Shown here in pieces: positions 35,401 through 46,015 of a stretch of 64,000 bases of DNA; position 1 is the stretch's first letter, and the number at the start of each line of letters is the position of its first letter. The translations under genes were made by a program, and so were the position numbers. The notes below the pieces were generated by a model, which was given only the letters and a program-made list of their open reading frames with translations, did no database searches and had not been told where the DNA came from. The DNA lies in contig OZ012685.1 in the NCBI GenBank assembly GCA_963942565.1, positions 46,119,139-46,183,138 on the forward strand, in the 5' to 3' direction. This stretch comes from Maea johnstoni (lineage: Eukaryota > Annelida > Polychaeta > Spionida > Magelonidae).

Positions 35401-36869
35401 TGATGATGGTGATACACAAAGAGATATGGAATACAAAACTAAATAGATGTTAGACTTGATGGGATGAAGTCAATCTTAACAAAAAAGATCAATTCTGATT
35501 CTGACCAAAATAAATTATGTGCTGTATTTAACTATTATTGCGTGGTTCACATTTTGGAATAATGTGAAAGAGAACAATTGTAATGAGTTTTGAAGATTGT
35601 GCAGGAAATTTGTAGTGTGTAAGAATGGAGTATGAGAACCTACTTAAATTTTCTTTCACATCATCTGTTTTCTTTCCAGTTACTTCTTGTGCAACTTGCT
35701 TTCTGCGTTTCGTTGTAGCTTTTTCTGTCGCAGGACCATCCTTCTTTCTTTTACCAGTAGTCTGGCCTTTAATCTTCTGTTGCTTTACTAAAAAAAACAT
35801 ATAACTTGTCTTAATTAGAGGTTCCAGATTTATCAATTTCCTGATTGACAATGTACAGTGACAGTCAACTAAAACAACTTTGCTACTACAATGCCACAAG
35901 TCCTCAGGTGCTGCTGTAACTGAACATTTGTGATTACTGCAGGGATAGTGCAGTGGCGCAGTCCTCTTATCTGAGTACACTGGTTATCAATTACATAGCT
36001 GCGGCGTAGACCTCGGCGGCATTTCTGCTCATTCTCCTGGCAGGGATTTTGAATCTGGACCAAAATTATATCAAAATAATTAAGTTAAGTTAACACTGTA
36101 CAGTCATAAGCTTACAAAGACAGTAACTTTACTGAAAATGTACCTACCATGTTCACTTGAAATTTCACCTTTTAGAATACTCTCTAACTTCGTCTTCAGG
36201 GAATTCCTGGACTCTAAAAACAATATATGAATAGGGTTAAAAAGTTTTCCATTTTCCATACAGTGACAAGACACCCATCAGCATATTGGTATGAAAATAA
36301 ATTCTTGTACTTAAGACTTCTTTAATTGAAAAGCACCTAATCAAGTTAACTTTATTCCTGGAACCATTTCATGAATGTATCGATATTTGGACAGCCTTAT
36401 GCTTATTATGATAGCCTGTAATTAAATTTTCCCTTGCTTTCATTAGCCTTACAAATTTAATGGTACAATCAAATATTTAAGATTTATGACTGACCAGATA
36501 TTTAGAAATATTATAAGATATTTGGTGAATGTCAAGTAGGCCAATGTTAGCCTAGAACAAAGAGAACATGTAGGAGATATTTAGGAGTAGGTTTATTTCC
36601 ATGTATAGTTCAAAATAAGAAGGAACTACTTTCAGTTCTGTAATCAAGTCTCAAATAGATCTTCTCAAATAAGTCTTCTTACCTCCCACAGCAAGTATAT
36701 TGTACCTCCATTCTCCTGCACCAGGATACAAACACATTCCACTGTCACCAACTTGGTATTCATTCCATGGTCTTTTTGGACTAATAATGTGTTTTAAGTG
36801 ATGAATGGAAATTTGATTTCCATCATCAGGCCATTCCAAAACAGCAAACTCATTCTGTCCTGTAGCCAT
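32447..36869 (-). CDS. BEN-domain-like accessory protein, 7 exons, 497 aa (copy 1)
   Basis: Coding exons in order: 36869-36683, 36213-36148, 35787-35644, 35204-34483, 33915-33841, 33385-33208, 32568-32447. All junctions are GT-AG and every phase matches (1,1,1,0,0,1), giving one open frame of 498 codons. Residues 1-62 form a compact module (EFAVLEW..DDG..ISIHHL) like those at the start of many animal BEN proteins. Residues 85-132 are basic (KRKKDG, KRRKQ; likely nuclear signal). Residues 133-350 are Ser/Thr/Asn/Gln-rich. A coiled coil (EMKNELSSLKHDVERLKKRL) ends at 373. Residues about 399-480 fit a BEN domain: LFEVEELVNSSLLG and SALDEKKRLIIEKLVIEKF. BEN domains bind DNA or partner proteins in chromatin; here it may bind transposon ends. 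The domain call is from memory of the family, not a search. Confidence 0.78.
33673..33828 (+). mobile_element. pogo/Tc1-like MITE nested in the BEN gene intron (copy 1)
   Basis: About 155 bp with inverted ends: TACAGTCAGACCTGCCTAAG at 33671 and, on the right, GGTGGTCTTTTAATGCAGGT..TAGACT. The arms pair for about 30 bp, including AAGAGACCACC. A TA border and a CAGTCAGACC-type end fit the pogo/Tc1 group. It lies in the intron between exons 5 and 6 of the minus-strand gene and is present at the same place in the other transposon copy. Confidence 0.65.
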
Positions 36870-37247
36870 GTTGAAAAAACGTTTTTTGAGGGGCTAAATA
36901 GTGGGAAAGAATCTGATTGGCTAAAATTTGTTGACCTACTTTCTACTCATAAGATAATCCTCTTTTTTTTATTGATATTAATTTTCATTTATCTGGAAAA
37001 CTTAAAATGTACTTACCTTCAGTCATGAGCTTGTCACCAGTTTTAGAAATATGAATGCAAAATATTTTCACTTTCTGCTGTACTGGGATATCTGGTGCCT
37101 TGTATCACTTCCTTCATTTCAGTTGCTCTTGGTAGACTATTGTTTGGGGATACAGGGCACAAGACAGCTCCATGTGATCATTTACCAAATGAAGTGCACA
37201 TGTATCAGTAAGATAAAAATAGTTAATAAGGCAATACTCTGGCTACA
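36870..37247. promoter_or_regulatory. Divergent promoter between BEN gene and transposase (copy 1)
   Basis: The two ATGs are 378 bp apart on opposite strands, both in good contexts (A at -3, G at +4). An ATTGG (inverted CCAAT box) lies at 36916-36920. On the minus strand a strong donor (GAAG|GTAAGTAC, exon side at 37017) and an acceptor (CTATTTAG|CCCC, exon side at 36893) would remove a 123-nt 5' UTR intron of the BEN gene. If so, an upstream ATG at 37026 opens a 17-codon frame that overlaps the main ATG out of frame and could damp translation. Transcription starts are not determined. Confidence 0.5.
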
Positions 37248-40200
37248 ATGGAGGATGGCAATGAATGTACCATATGTGGGAAGGTACTTAGCAGAAAACA
37301 AAGGTTAGAGAGCCACATGCAGAGTGTGCATGGCATTACAGGTAATGATGAAGTCATTTGTTTTCAAAAATCTGAAACTGTTTCCTATCTCATTAAATCT
37401 AGTGATAGGCCTGATATACCTGATATCATGCATAGTTCCTGTTCCCATGATGTCTGCAAATTATCTAGCATGTGTTTCAACTAGCCAAGTTCACCTTTAT
37501 CTCACTTTCATGTTAGTTTCATTTTGATGGCCTATAATGTGATCCTTTTGTCCATGAAGTTATCTATGTCCAATCCAAACCATCCACCCACAACTGGATG
37601 GAATAACATGGTTTCAGCTATCCAAAGTTCTTTAGTAAGTTCATAGGTGATATATTGCAACATTAGTTTTGAATAATCATGTATGATTCATATTATTTTT
37701 AATCATAACAATTTGATTTTGAAAATGCTTTTGTCCAATTTCTGTCATATTCCAAAAGCAGAAATAACCAGAACAATGTCTATTTATTCAAAACTAATGT
37801 TGCATTTTACTACTTGAATACTAAAACAAGACTCCTATACCACAAAAAGCAGGTTATTTCATTCAATTCAGAGCGGATGACCTGGATTGGATCTAGATGT
37901 CTTCATGAACGTCCTTTTCACACTAGAAGCCATCTAGATGAAACTAACAGTAAAGTGAAATACAGGCAGACAAATTCAATTACTCATCTGTAGAATATTG
38001 ATTAATAATGCAAATACTTTAGCATGGGTTACAACTAGTTAAGTTCACCTATATCTCGCTTTCATGTTAGTTTCATTTTGATGGCCTATAATGTGATCCT
38101 TTTGTCCATGAAGTTATCTATGTCCAATCCAAACCATCCGCCCGCAACTGAATGGAATAACATGCTTTCAGCTATCCTAAGTTCTTTAGTAAGTTCATAG
38201 GTAATATATTGCAACATTAGTTTTGAATAATCATGCATGATTCTGATTATTTTTAATCCTAATAATTTGATTTTGAAAATGCTTTTGTCAAAATTCTGTC
38301 ATATTTCAAAAGCAAAAAATAACCAGAACAACATATATTTATTCAAAACTAATGTTGCATTTTACTACTTGGATACTAAAACAAGACTCCTAGACCACGG
38401 AACCCAGGTTATTTCATTTAGTTCTGAGCGGATGATCTGGATTGGATCTAGATGTCTTCGTGAACGTAATTTTCACACTAGAAGCCATCTGGATAAAATC
38501 AATAGAAGACTGAAATACAGGCAGACAACTTCAGTTACGCATCAGTAGGATATTGGTAAAAAATGCAAATAATCTAGCATGGGTTACAACTAGCTAAGTT
38601 CACCTATACCTCACTTTCATGTTAAAGTCATTTTGATGGCCTATAATGTGATCCTTTTGTCCATGAAGTTATCTATGTTCAATCCAAACCATCCGCCCAC
38701 AACTGAATGGAATAACATGGTTTCAGCTATCCAAAGTTCTTTAGTAATTTCATTGGTAATATATTGCAACTTTAGTTCTGAATAATCATGCATGATTCAG
38801 ATTATTTTCAATCGTAAATATTTGATAAAATTTGCCTTGGCATTAATTCTGTCACATATTTCAAGAGTAAAAATAACCAGATCAATGTTTAACTATTCAA
38901 AACTAATGTTCCTTTTCATCACTTAAGTCCTCAGTTAAGGATTCTGGACAGCTGAGACCAGGTTATTATATTTACTTATCACTGGATGATTTGGATTGAA
39001 CTTGACGTCATCATCAACACAATGAACACACTACAAGTCTTCAGTGAAAACTATTTGAAATGCACAACTTACACTAGATTGACATATGTTGTCAAAGTTG
39101 CTCTCTCTATCTCTCTGTCCAGTCTAAAACATCTTAACTTATCCCTCCAAAACAACCCAATTGTCTGTGCGTCCCCAAAACATAGTTCACAGTAAATACC
39201 TTCCTGACACCTGATTGGTCAAAATGTTCATAATGAACATGGTGCTAAATTTCTCTTCCCATAATGCACCTGATACAGTGTTCATGTTCACCATGACAAC
39301 TATTATAAAAGTGAGATACAGCCAGACAAGTGGTTACAACAAAGTTGTAATAGTAGCTGAAATGCTATTGAAACTGTTGTTTATTTTTGAGCTTGCATAT
39401 AGTGGGTAAAAGTGATAGCTCCTGCATCTGTTATATTTTCTTTACATTGCGGATCATACCGAGCGCATAATGACCCACTGAAATGTTAGATAGCTTCAGC
39501 ATTCGTTCTTCACATAAGGAGAGTGCTTGGGCATGAAAAATGGGGCAATTTCAACCATTATTAATTACTTCTTTATTTCAATTTTCAAACTATAGCTGGA
39601 TTACCCAAGTATAAAGTGTATGAAAAGGATTCATCCAAGGAGATACCTGTCAGTACAAGGAAATACAGGGAAGCCAAGCAGAACACTTCCTCAGAAGAGA
39701 CAAATTCTGACAATATCACACAGGAATTTACTGCTCACTCAGACTCAGCTTGGCAGCCTTTGGATGCCACTGTCAACAGTGAATGTAACCAAGTCAGTGC
39801 CGAAAGTTTCAACACTGGTGCTACAGAAACAGTTCCTGAAGAAAACTTTATGGAAGCATATAGCTCCTCATCTTCAGATAGCAACAGTTCACAGGATGAT
39901 GATGATGATGATACAGTAGAATTGAGTGATGATAGTGAATCTGATTCAGAAATACCTGTGTTGGCAGATAAAGGTGAAAAACGTTTTAAAGAAAGCGATG
40001 AAAAATGTATGGCAGTCTTAGCATACATTACAAAATACCATCTTAGTGGTAGTGCCTGTGATGACCTGATGAGGTTAATGAATGTGCTGGATGTGAACTG
40101 TCTAAAAGATATCTCACTTTTCAAGCTCAAGACATCAGCTGTAACTGTTGAACCTGTAATCTATGATATTTGTGACAAGTGTTCCACACTTTTCCCCTCT

Positions 40201-42207
40201 AATCTGGCAGTGATCGATTGTCAGCAACCAGGCTGTTCTGGAAAGCGCTATAAAGGCACAACGGGTGAACATGGAATGCGTCAAAGGAAATCATACTTTG
40301 CATGTCTGCCTCTCCAGTCTCAACTGAAAGACATATTAGGTGCTCCTGGTGTTTTTACAACCATGCAGCAATACAGACTGTCTTGTGAGGAAAAAGAAGG
40401 GATCACAGATATTTTGGATGGTGGCCTTTATCAAGAACTGCGAAGACCTGGGAATTTTCTATCAGATAATAACAATTTTTCTCTCATTTTTAACACTGAT
40501 GGTGTACCACTCTATACATCATCAGGTATCAGTATCTGGCCTGTGTACTTAGTCATAAATGAGTTGCCCCCAAATCAGCGTTTTTCTAAGAAAAATATGG
40601 TACTTTGGGGTACCTGGCAAGGCCAGGGAAAGCCTGCCTTCCAAAGTTTCTTTCAGGTATTTGTGAAAGACATGGTGGATTTGAAATTAAATGGAGTTGA
40701 GGTTTCCTTTTGTGACAATGTGCAGCAATGCAAAGGCATTGTCTTGTGTGCACCCGTTGATTTGCAAGCAAAGGCAATGCTAGTGGAAATGGTTCCTCAC
40801 AATGGTGAATTTGGCTGTCTTACATGCGAGGAACCAGGGGAGGTTGTACGCCAAGGTAAAGGCCATGCACGTGTATACCCTTTCCGGAGAAACAAGCCTG
40901 ACAGCAGAACAAGTGCAGGAATTCTACAAAATGGTGCAAAAGCACTAGAAGAGAAGAAAAATGTGAAAGGAATCAAGAGTATTTCAACACTACATGGGAT
41001 GGAGTGGTTTGATGTCGTAATTGGCTTACCACCAGACTACATGCATGGCATTTTGTTGGGTGTTACAAAGACTCTATTGAAATTACATGTGTCCTCCAGG
41101 TATTCTAGTCAGCCATTCTCTATTGGTAAATTCATCAAAGAAATTGATAAAAGATTGACAAACATGAAACCCACTGACCAAATACCAAGAATGCCCCGAA
41201 AACTAGAAAAACATCTGCATCATTTTAAGGCAAATGAGTTACAAATGTGGCTTTTGTATTATTCTATTCCTTCGCTCCTTGAATATTTGCAACCTCCATA
41301 TCTTGATCATTTTGCACTCCTTGTAGAAGGCATTTATATATTGCTATCAGATGTGATTGATGAGGAGAAACTTGTCCGAGCAGATATGGTACTCACTTCA
41401 TTTTATCAGCAGTTTGAGGTTTTGTATGGCAAGAATAACTGTACTCTTAATATACATAATGTCAGTCATCTTACACAGTATGTAAAACAACTAGGTCCAT
41501 TGTGGGCTTATTCTTGTTTTCCCTTTGAAGACATGAATGGCACATTGATTAAGCTAGTACATGGCACAGGGGATGTGTGTGTTCAGATCCTGTGGTCCAT
41601 CCAAACACTAAAGCGACTCAGTCATGATACTCAGTACATAAGTGACCCCCATTTGCAGGGTTATGTTCAAAGATTAATGTCAATTGGAAGAAAAGTGAAA
41701 ATCAAGCATGAAGCAATCAACTGCAAAATAGCTGGGGCAGTGACCGAATTTATTCCAGAAATGGAACTGTGTGAAAAACTGTGTCAACTTCTAGAAATTC
41801 CTTCATTGTCAGGCTTGGGCACGTGTTCAAAAGCACTACGGGTTGTCATTGGGAACATCACTTACTTTTCTAAACAGTACACCCGACTGTCTAGCAGAGT
41901 TGGTCACATAGTGCTTGCTGACCTTGATAACTCTGGAATGGGTATTGTTTCAGTTGGTTTTTACCTTCTACACCATGACAGCAACAAGTGCTTTTGTGTA
42001 GGAACTCAATTCAACATTGATGATGAGGACCCACTTGTCCACCCTATTGTCAACCATATCATTAGGATTAAGGAGACAGATATAGATATGCCTGAACACT
42101 TGGTTTTTCCAGTAGAGCTCATAAAAGAGAAGCTCTTGTATTTAAGTGGTAATGATAAGGTGACCTGTGTTGCCAGGCTTTCTAGTCAGCATGGCCAACT
42201 CTCTTAA
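37248..42207 (+). CDS. CACTA/EnSpm-type transposase with N-terminal C2H2 finger, 2 exons, 901 aa (copy 1)
   Basis: Exons 37248-37341 and 39596-42207 join in phase 1 (ACAG|GTAATG ... ACTATAG|CTGG). Exon 1 encodes a C2H2 zinc finger, C7-x2-C10-x12-H23-x4-H28. Exon 2 has a Ser/Asp-rich acidic stretch (six Asp at 132-137), a CxxC...C..C zinc ribbon (Cys 224, 227, 240, 245), then a Transposase_21/tnp2-type core: FNTDGVPLY (Asp333) followed by WPVYLVINELPP, CAPVDLQAKAM (Asp420) followed by GCLTC, LPPDYMHGI (Asp512, His515), and SCFPFEDMNG (Glu676, Asn679). These are the family's conserved acidic positions; which residues are catalytic is inferred. It would cut and paste the element in the nucleus. 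The frame is intact. The minus-strand frame 39735-40130 and others over it are shadows. Confidence 0.9.
37484..39340 (+). repeat. Three tandem 555-bp palindromic units in the transposase intron (copy 1)
   Basis: Units start at about 37481, 38035 and 38590 (CTAGYYAAGTTCACC). Each unit is itself an imperfect palindrome: the left arm holds CACTTTCATGTTAGTTTCAT, ATGTCCAATCCAAACC and GCAACATTAGTTTTGAAT; the right arm holds their reverse complements in mirror order (ATTCAAAACTAATGTTGC, then GGATTGGATCTAGATG, then ATGAAACTAACAGTAAAGTG). Arms are about 185 bp with a loop near 110 bp. The third unit is decayed and interrupted at its right side. Open frames at 38237-38548 and 38986-39195 are by-products. 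Confidence 0.85.
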
Positions 42208-42404
42208 TATTAGAACTTCGTTGCACACTGGTTTGTGGTGCTTGGCAGGTAAAGGTATTCAGTTTATAGTCTTGTTCCGCCGAAGTGAAAACATGACCTT
42301 CCTTCCCTAGCAGGCTTGTACAAACAGAGACTATTTTAATCCCCCAGGGGATATGCAAAAGATACTTGTACTGTAAACGATATGTGTTCACGTTCAGGCA
42401 CTGA

Positions 42405-42895
42405 CATAAGTACTAGCCCACTTGCCCCGGCAAGGGAATTTTTGAAAAAAGGGCTTTCGGGCAAGTACATTTTAGTCTGCACAAATGGGCAATCTGATTT
42501 TTTGAGCAGTCTACACATTTTCATACAAAAAATAGCAAAAATACCTAGAAATATGCAAACAATGCAATGCAATTGAAATGAAAATGGTTTTCAAATCATT
42601 AAATCCATGATGAATAATTAATGCTAGTCTAGCATATTTTATAACTTATTTTGGGCAAGCCATAAATTATATCAGGCAAGTTAAAGTCATTAACTACTTG
42701 CCCGACATGGCAAGTTAGTTTTTAAACATGTTGGTGCCTGACATTCCAAGGAAAGCAACAGATTCAAAGGAATTTGATTCTGTGATATTAAAATCCATTT
42801 CAATCTTAAAATGCTATTGTAACATTTGATAAGGTTTTTTTTCGGGCAAGTCAGAACAATGCTGGGCAAGTAAAAAATCATAACCTAGTTGCCTG
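42405..42895 (+). repeat. GGGCAAG-rich block in the transposase 3' region (copy 1)
   Basis: The heptamer GGGCAAG or its complement CTTGCCC/CTTGCC recurs at least seven times within 490 bp (for example TTTCGGGCAAGTACATTTTA, TATTTTGGGCAAGCC, ACTACTTGCCCGACATGGCA, GCTGGGCAAGTAAAAAATC), at irregular spacing. It lies just past the stop codon. It may be a nested repeat or a cluster of protein-binding sites. No coding. Confidence 0.5.
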
Positions 42896-43061
42896 GCATG
42901 AAGAGTTAGTTCAGAAACCTATTAAAAATGTAAATTGTTACTATACAAACTCCATGCGTTTTTTGTCAATCCACATTTTTATTCATTTGGAATCTTTTGA
43001 AATATGAAAATGCATTTCTAAAAAAAACATTTGCTTGGAAGTTGTTTGGTTTTGTTTTGAT

Positions 43062-43067
43062 AATAAA
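43062..43067 (+). terminator. Possible poly(A) signal for the transposase (copy 1)
   Basis: AATAAA about 855 nt past the transposase stop, followed within 40 nt by a T-rich stretch (TTTTGTTATAACTTTTGTTTG). It is the first clear canonical hexamer after the stop that I see in a T/GT-rich setting. Confidence 0.35.
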
Positions 43068-43319
43068 CCAGTTTCGAAATGAATGTTTAAGTACCTTTTG
43101 TTATAACTTTTGTTTGTATTAGATCATGTGGTGATCTGATATTGCACCATCTTAAATCTGAAAAGGTGATAGTAAATTTTAATGACAATTACTTCAAACA
43201 CCAGGTGTATGCACACTCTGTGGCAAAATATTAGCCTAACATATGACTGACAGCACACAATGGTTCTTATTACACCATGCACCATTTAAAAATTGAAAAC
43301 AAGGCATTCATCACAAAGT

Positions 43320-43617
43320 TAAAGTACAAGTAGATTCCAGCTAGCTAGGATTCATACCATTATAAAAGTATGAGCTCATCCCAGGTAGGTGCAGCTTTCC
43401 AAAGTCAGCAAATCAAAGTATCAGCTCAACTAAGAATATCCCACCTTCTGTAAATCTAAACAGGTTGGGATTAGCATATACAACCTTGGATGTATTGCCT
43501 CAAGGAAATCAAAGCTTTATCCTACCTGTAAAGCTTATACTAGAGCTAATATATTCCAGGTTTTACTAGGATGTATCACCCTCTGAGTTAGAGCTAGGAT
43601 ATATTTTGGTAAGGGTA
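43320..43617 (-). repeat. Right terminal and subterminal repeats, copy 1
   Basis: Inverted counterparts of the left-end motifs: AGCTAGGATTCATACC (43348), ACTAGGATGTATCACC (near 43566), AGCTAGGATATATTTTGG (near 43592), and the terminal TGGTAAGGG. Read from the right end inward, CTGAGAGGG-like and GATACATCCTAG strings match those of the left end. Confidence 0.68.
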
Positions 43618-45360
43618 GTGGTATAAAAAAGACCTGCAGTGTGTGTGTGTGTGCAGCCAATGGGATGAAGTTTGATCAACCCATCTCCTTCAAAGTGTCA
43701 TTAAAATTAATATGGTAAAAAGGATATCACCAGATAAGTCTTTCCCAGGTTTGAATCGAGCTTAAGGCATATCCCTTTTCATGGGAACTCCAGGTTCCTT
43801 CACCAACAACATTCGGTCTGTATTTGATATAATTGAAAAATGTCAGAAAAAGTGACAATGAAAGCATGTCCAAGCCAGATATCATATAGAGAAAATCTGA
43901 TACTCAAGCACTCTAGCCTCCGATACATACTTAAACAGCGTAGAAAGGATTCGGTGAATTTAAGGGGTTATTATCTAGAGATTCAGTATCTTATTTCGCT
44001 GCCTGAATAGAGGTATAGCCACAGAGTGTGTTATAAAATATGAAATAGGTGCGCTTGAAGAGTCCCCTCTAACCCTGCCAGACTTGCCCAATGTGCTATA
44101 TGTCGCTGTAACATATTGGCTGCCTCACTCTTTCTCCACCCTTTAATAACCCCGGGCGGCGTGAGCTGATGAGATAATATAGAGAAGGAAATGAGAACTG
44201 CTAAGCCATTCTCAGACCTGACACCACTCCCCATGCTCTATTAGATTCTCTCTATGCCCCTCGCTCTATATCATAGCACAGCAAGAGTGGAGCTTTCACA
44301 TACTACTTTCACTTCAATCAGAAGCTATAAAAGCAGAAAAAGCGTTATTGATGAGAGATGAGGTATGCATTTCATCAAGAGGAGTGACAGCTAGAGTATG
44401 TAACTTTTCAAAACATACTTAACAGTTTTCAAATGCCTCCCAAAATAACAGAAAATAACTATGGTCAGAAGGATATATTTGGGTGCTAGGCATGAATGAG
44501 TGAGGGTTATTGCAGGTAATAATGCTACCTAGTATTCCAGCCTCTGAACCATTGATTCTGCAGAGACCTCTCTTGCAAATAATATCAGATGATTTGCTAT
44601 GACAGATTCAACCTACCATTGTTTATTAGCATAATTAATATGACAGTTGTAAGGAAAATGAAGCAATTTTCATTCTTCACTCTTGTAGAATGGAATGCTC
44701 GATTACAGACCAATGTGATCAGGTCCCTCAGATCAAATAAAAAATTAGGCATTTTGAAATGTTAGTTTCCAGGACTATTCCGAGACACTTCAGAATTATG
44801 AAAATGTCTGTTCAGGTCTTAATTGTGAAAAAAAGGTACTACTAATTTGAGAAACATTTGAAAACCGGTTTATAATTTCATCAGGTAGCTTTGGCCTGAT
44901 TTTCAAATGGGCTTGGGACACTTATGATGTCCTTTTTATTCTATAGTCATTCTTTTGCTGGTAACCTAAACCACCATTATGCCATTGTACAATTGTGGCT
45001 GCCTGGAGCTTTGTTGACCAATTACCTTGCTGAAAATAAATCTAGTGGTAATTCTGCATCAGTAGGCAAGAACTCGCTGTTCTAGCTAATGACTCTACCA
45101 CTAGCAGAGAGGATTCACAGTTGAATTATTAGCCAAATGAATGACTCACTTGATATTCCAACTGGAGTGATCAGACTGCTATAATTTATCATAGGAACCA
45201 TGTGGGACTTCATAATGATGGATTTTGTTGTTTGCACATTGGAGGCCTGTTTTGAACAGTGAATTCTTAATCAATACTATACTCTATAGGTGCATATCCC
45301 TAATTAAGACATTGAGATCCTCTAGCATCATAATCAACTTCCTGTCATGAGAGACATTTT
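43618..45360. other. Spacer between the two transposon copies, left part
   Basis: Unique host DNA beginning with a short GT microsatellite near 43643. The block 44040-44280 is richer in GC, and a minus-strand 67-codon open frame there (44031-44234) has no recognisable domain. No gene is supported. Confidence 0.4.
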
Positions 45361-45364
45361 GTCG

Positions 45365-46015
45365 GGACTTGTCTGCAAGATATCTCAAAAACCTTTCAAA
45401 GAAATCTTTTCAAATTTTCTGGGATCCTTTCTTATGGTACTTTATTCTTATGAATTGATTATCTAGACTCTGGTAACTTTCATTTTCATGGTCATAACGG
45501 TATGTTTTGAGTCCTATTCTAGACCATACAAGCTTGTCAGCAAGATATCTTATAAACTGTTCAATAAAATCTTTTTGAATATTCCGGGATCATTTTTATG
45601 GCGATTACATGAATTGATTAGGTTTTGCTAACATTTGATTTATTTCTAAGGTAATTTTTGTACGTTTTGACAGAGCCAGGTATGGGCTGTTTAAGTAGAG
45701 TTTGAATCCCATGTGAGAAAGTTGCCAGTGACTTGGAGTTGGGCAGTGTTTTTTGCCGGGTACTCCGATTTCCTCCACCAGTTACGACTGGCTAGTCATG
45801 ACAGAGCCGCAGTGTGGCAGAAAAAGTGACAAAAAAATAAAATTCCAAACTCCTTGCCTTTAGAGCAGTCATGATAGACAAGTAGCCTTTTGCAAATTAT
45901 TAACACATTTTTGGGACATTTTAGATATTAAAATCCTGATGCTGGTTCAGACTAGCTTGTCTGCAAGATATCTCAAAAACTGCTGATGAAATCTTCGCAA
46001 ATATTCAGTATATAA
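45365..46015 (+). repeat. Old tandem repeats, unit about 165 bp, interrupted by a SINE
   Basis: CTTGTCTGCAAGATATCTCA at 45368 recurs in diverged form at 45533 (CTTGTCAGCAAGATATCTTA) and 45956 (CTTGTCTGCAAGATATCTCA), each followed by AAAC..TTCAA..AAATCTTT and ATTC.GGGATC-like sequence. The SINE at 45670-45850 sits between the second and third units. Confidence 0.7.
45670..45850 (+). mobile_element. tRNA-type SINE
   Basis: A Pol III B-box-like string (GAGTTTGAATCCC, 45698-45710) is followed by GAGAAAGTTGCCAGTGACTT, GGGTACTCCGATTTCCTCCA, CTAGTCATGACAGAGCC and an A-rich tail (AAAAAAATAAAATTCC). The same order of blocks recurs at 48250-48450 and, in part, at 19680 and 63637. I could not define an A box or target duplication with certainty. 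Confidence 0.6.

Larger units (their letters stand above)
30762..43617 (+). mobile_element. EnSpm/CACTA-like (CMC) DNA transposon, copy 1, apparently complete
   Basis: A 12,856-bp element running from TACCCTAACCA to TGGTAAGGGTA. Taking TA as the target duplication, the inverted ends are CCCTAACCA and CCCTTACCA. It encodes two divergent spliced genes: a CACTA-type transposase on the + strand and a BEN-domain-like protein on the - strand. Repeated short motifs crowd both ends, as in plant CACTA elements. The second copy at 49121-61976 has the same length and orientation, every open frame longer than 60 codons is the same in both, and I found no base difference in the lines compared. Both genes look intact, so the element may be autonomous. 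The left/right flanks differ from those of copy 2. Confidence 0.92.

Noticed and set aside
35528-35980. 150-codon minus-strand open frame taken as a single-exon gene (also at 53887-54339)
   Set aside because: Only 35644-35787 fits the spliced chain; the rest is intron read-through across a good acceptor and donor.
39735-40130. 131-codon minus-strand open frame (also at 58094-58489)
   Set aside because: Shadow of the Ser/Asp-rich part of the transposase exon.
44031-44234. 67-codon minus-strand open frame in a GC-richer block
   Set aside because: No domain, no splice context, and length is within chance expectation.
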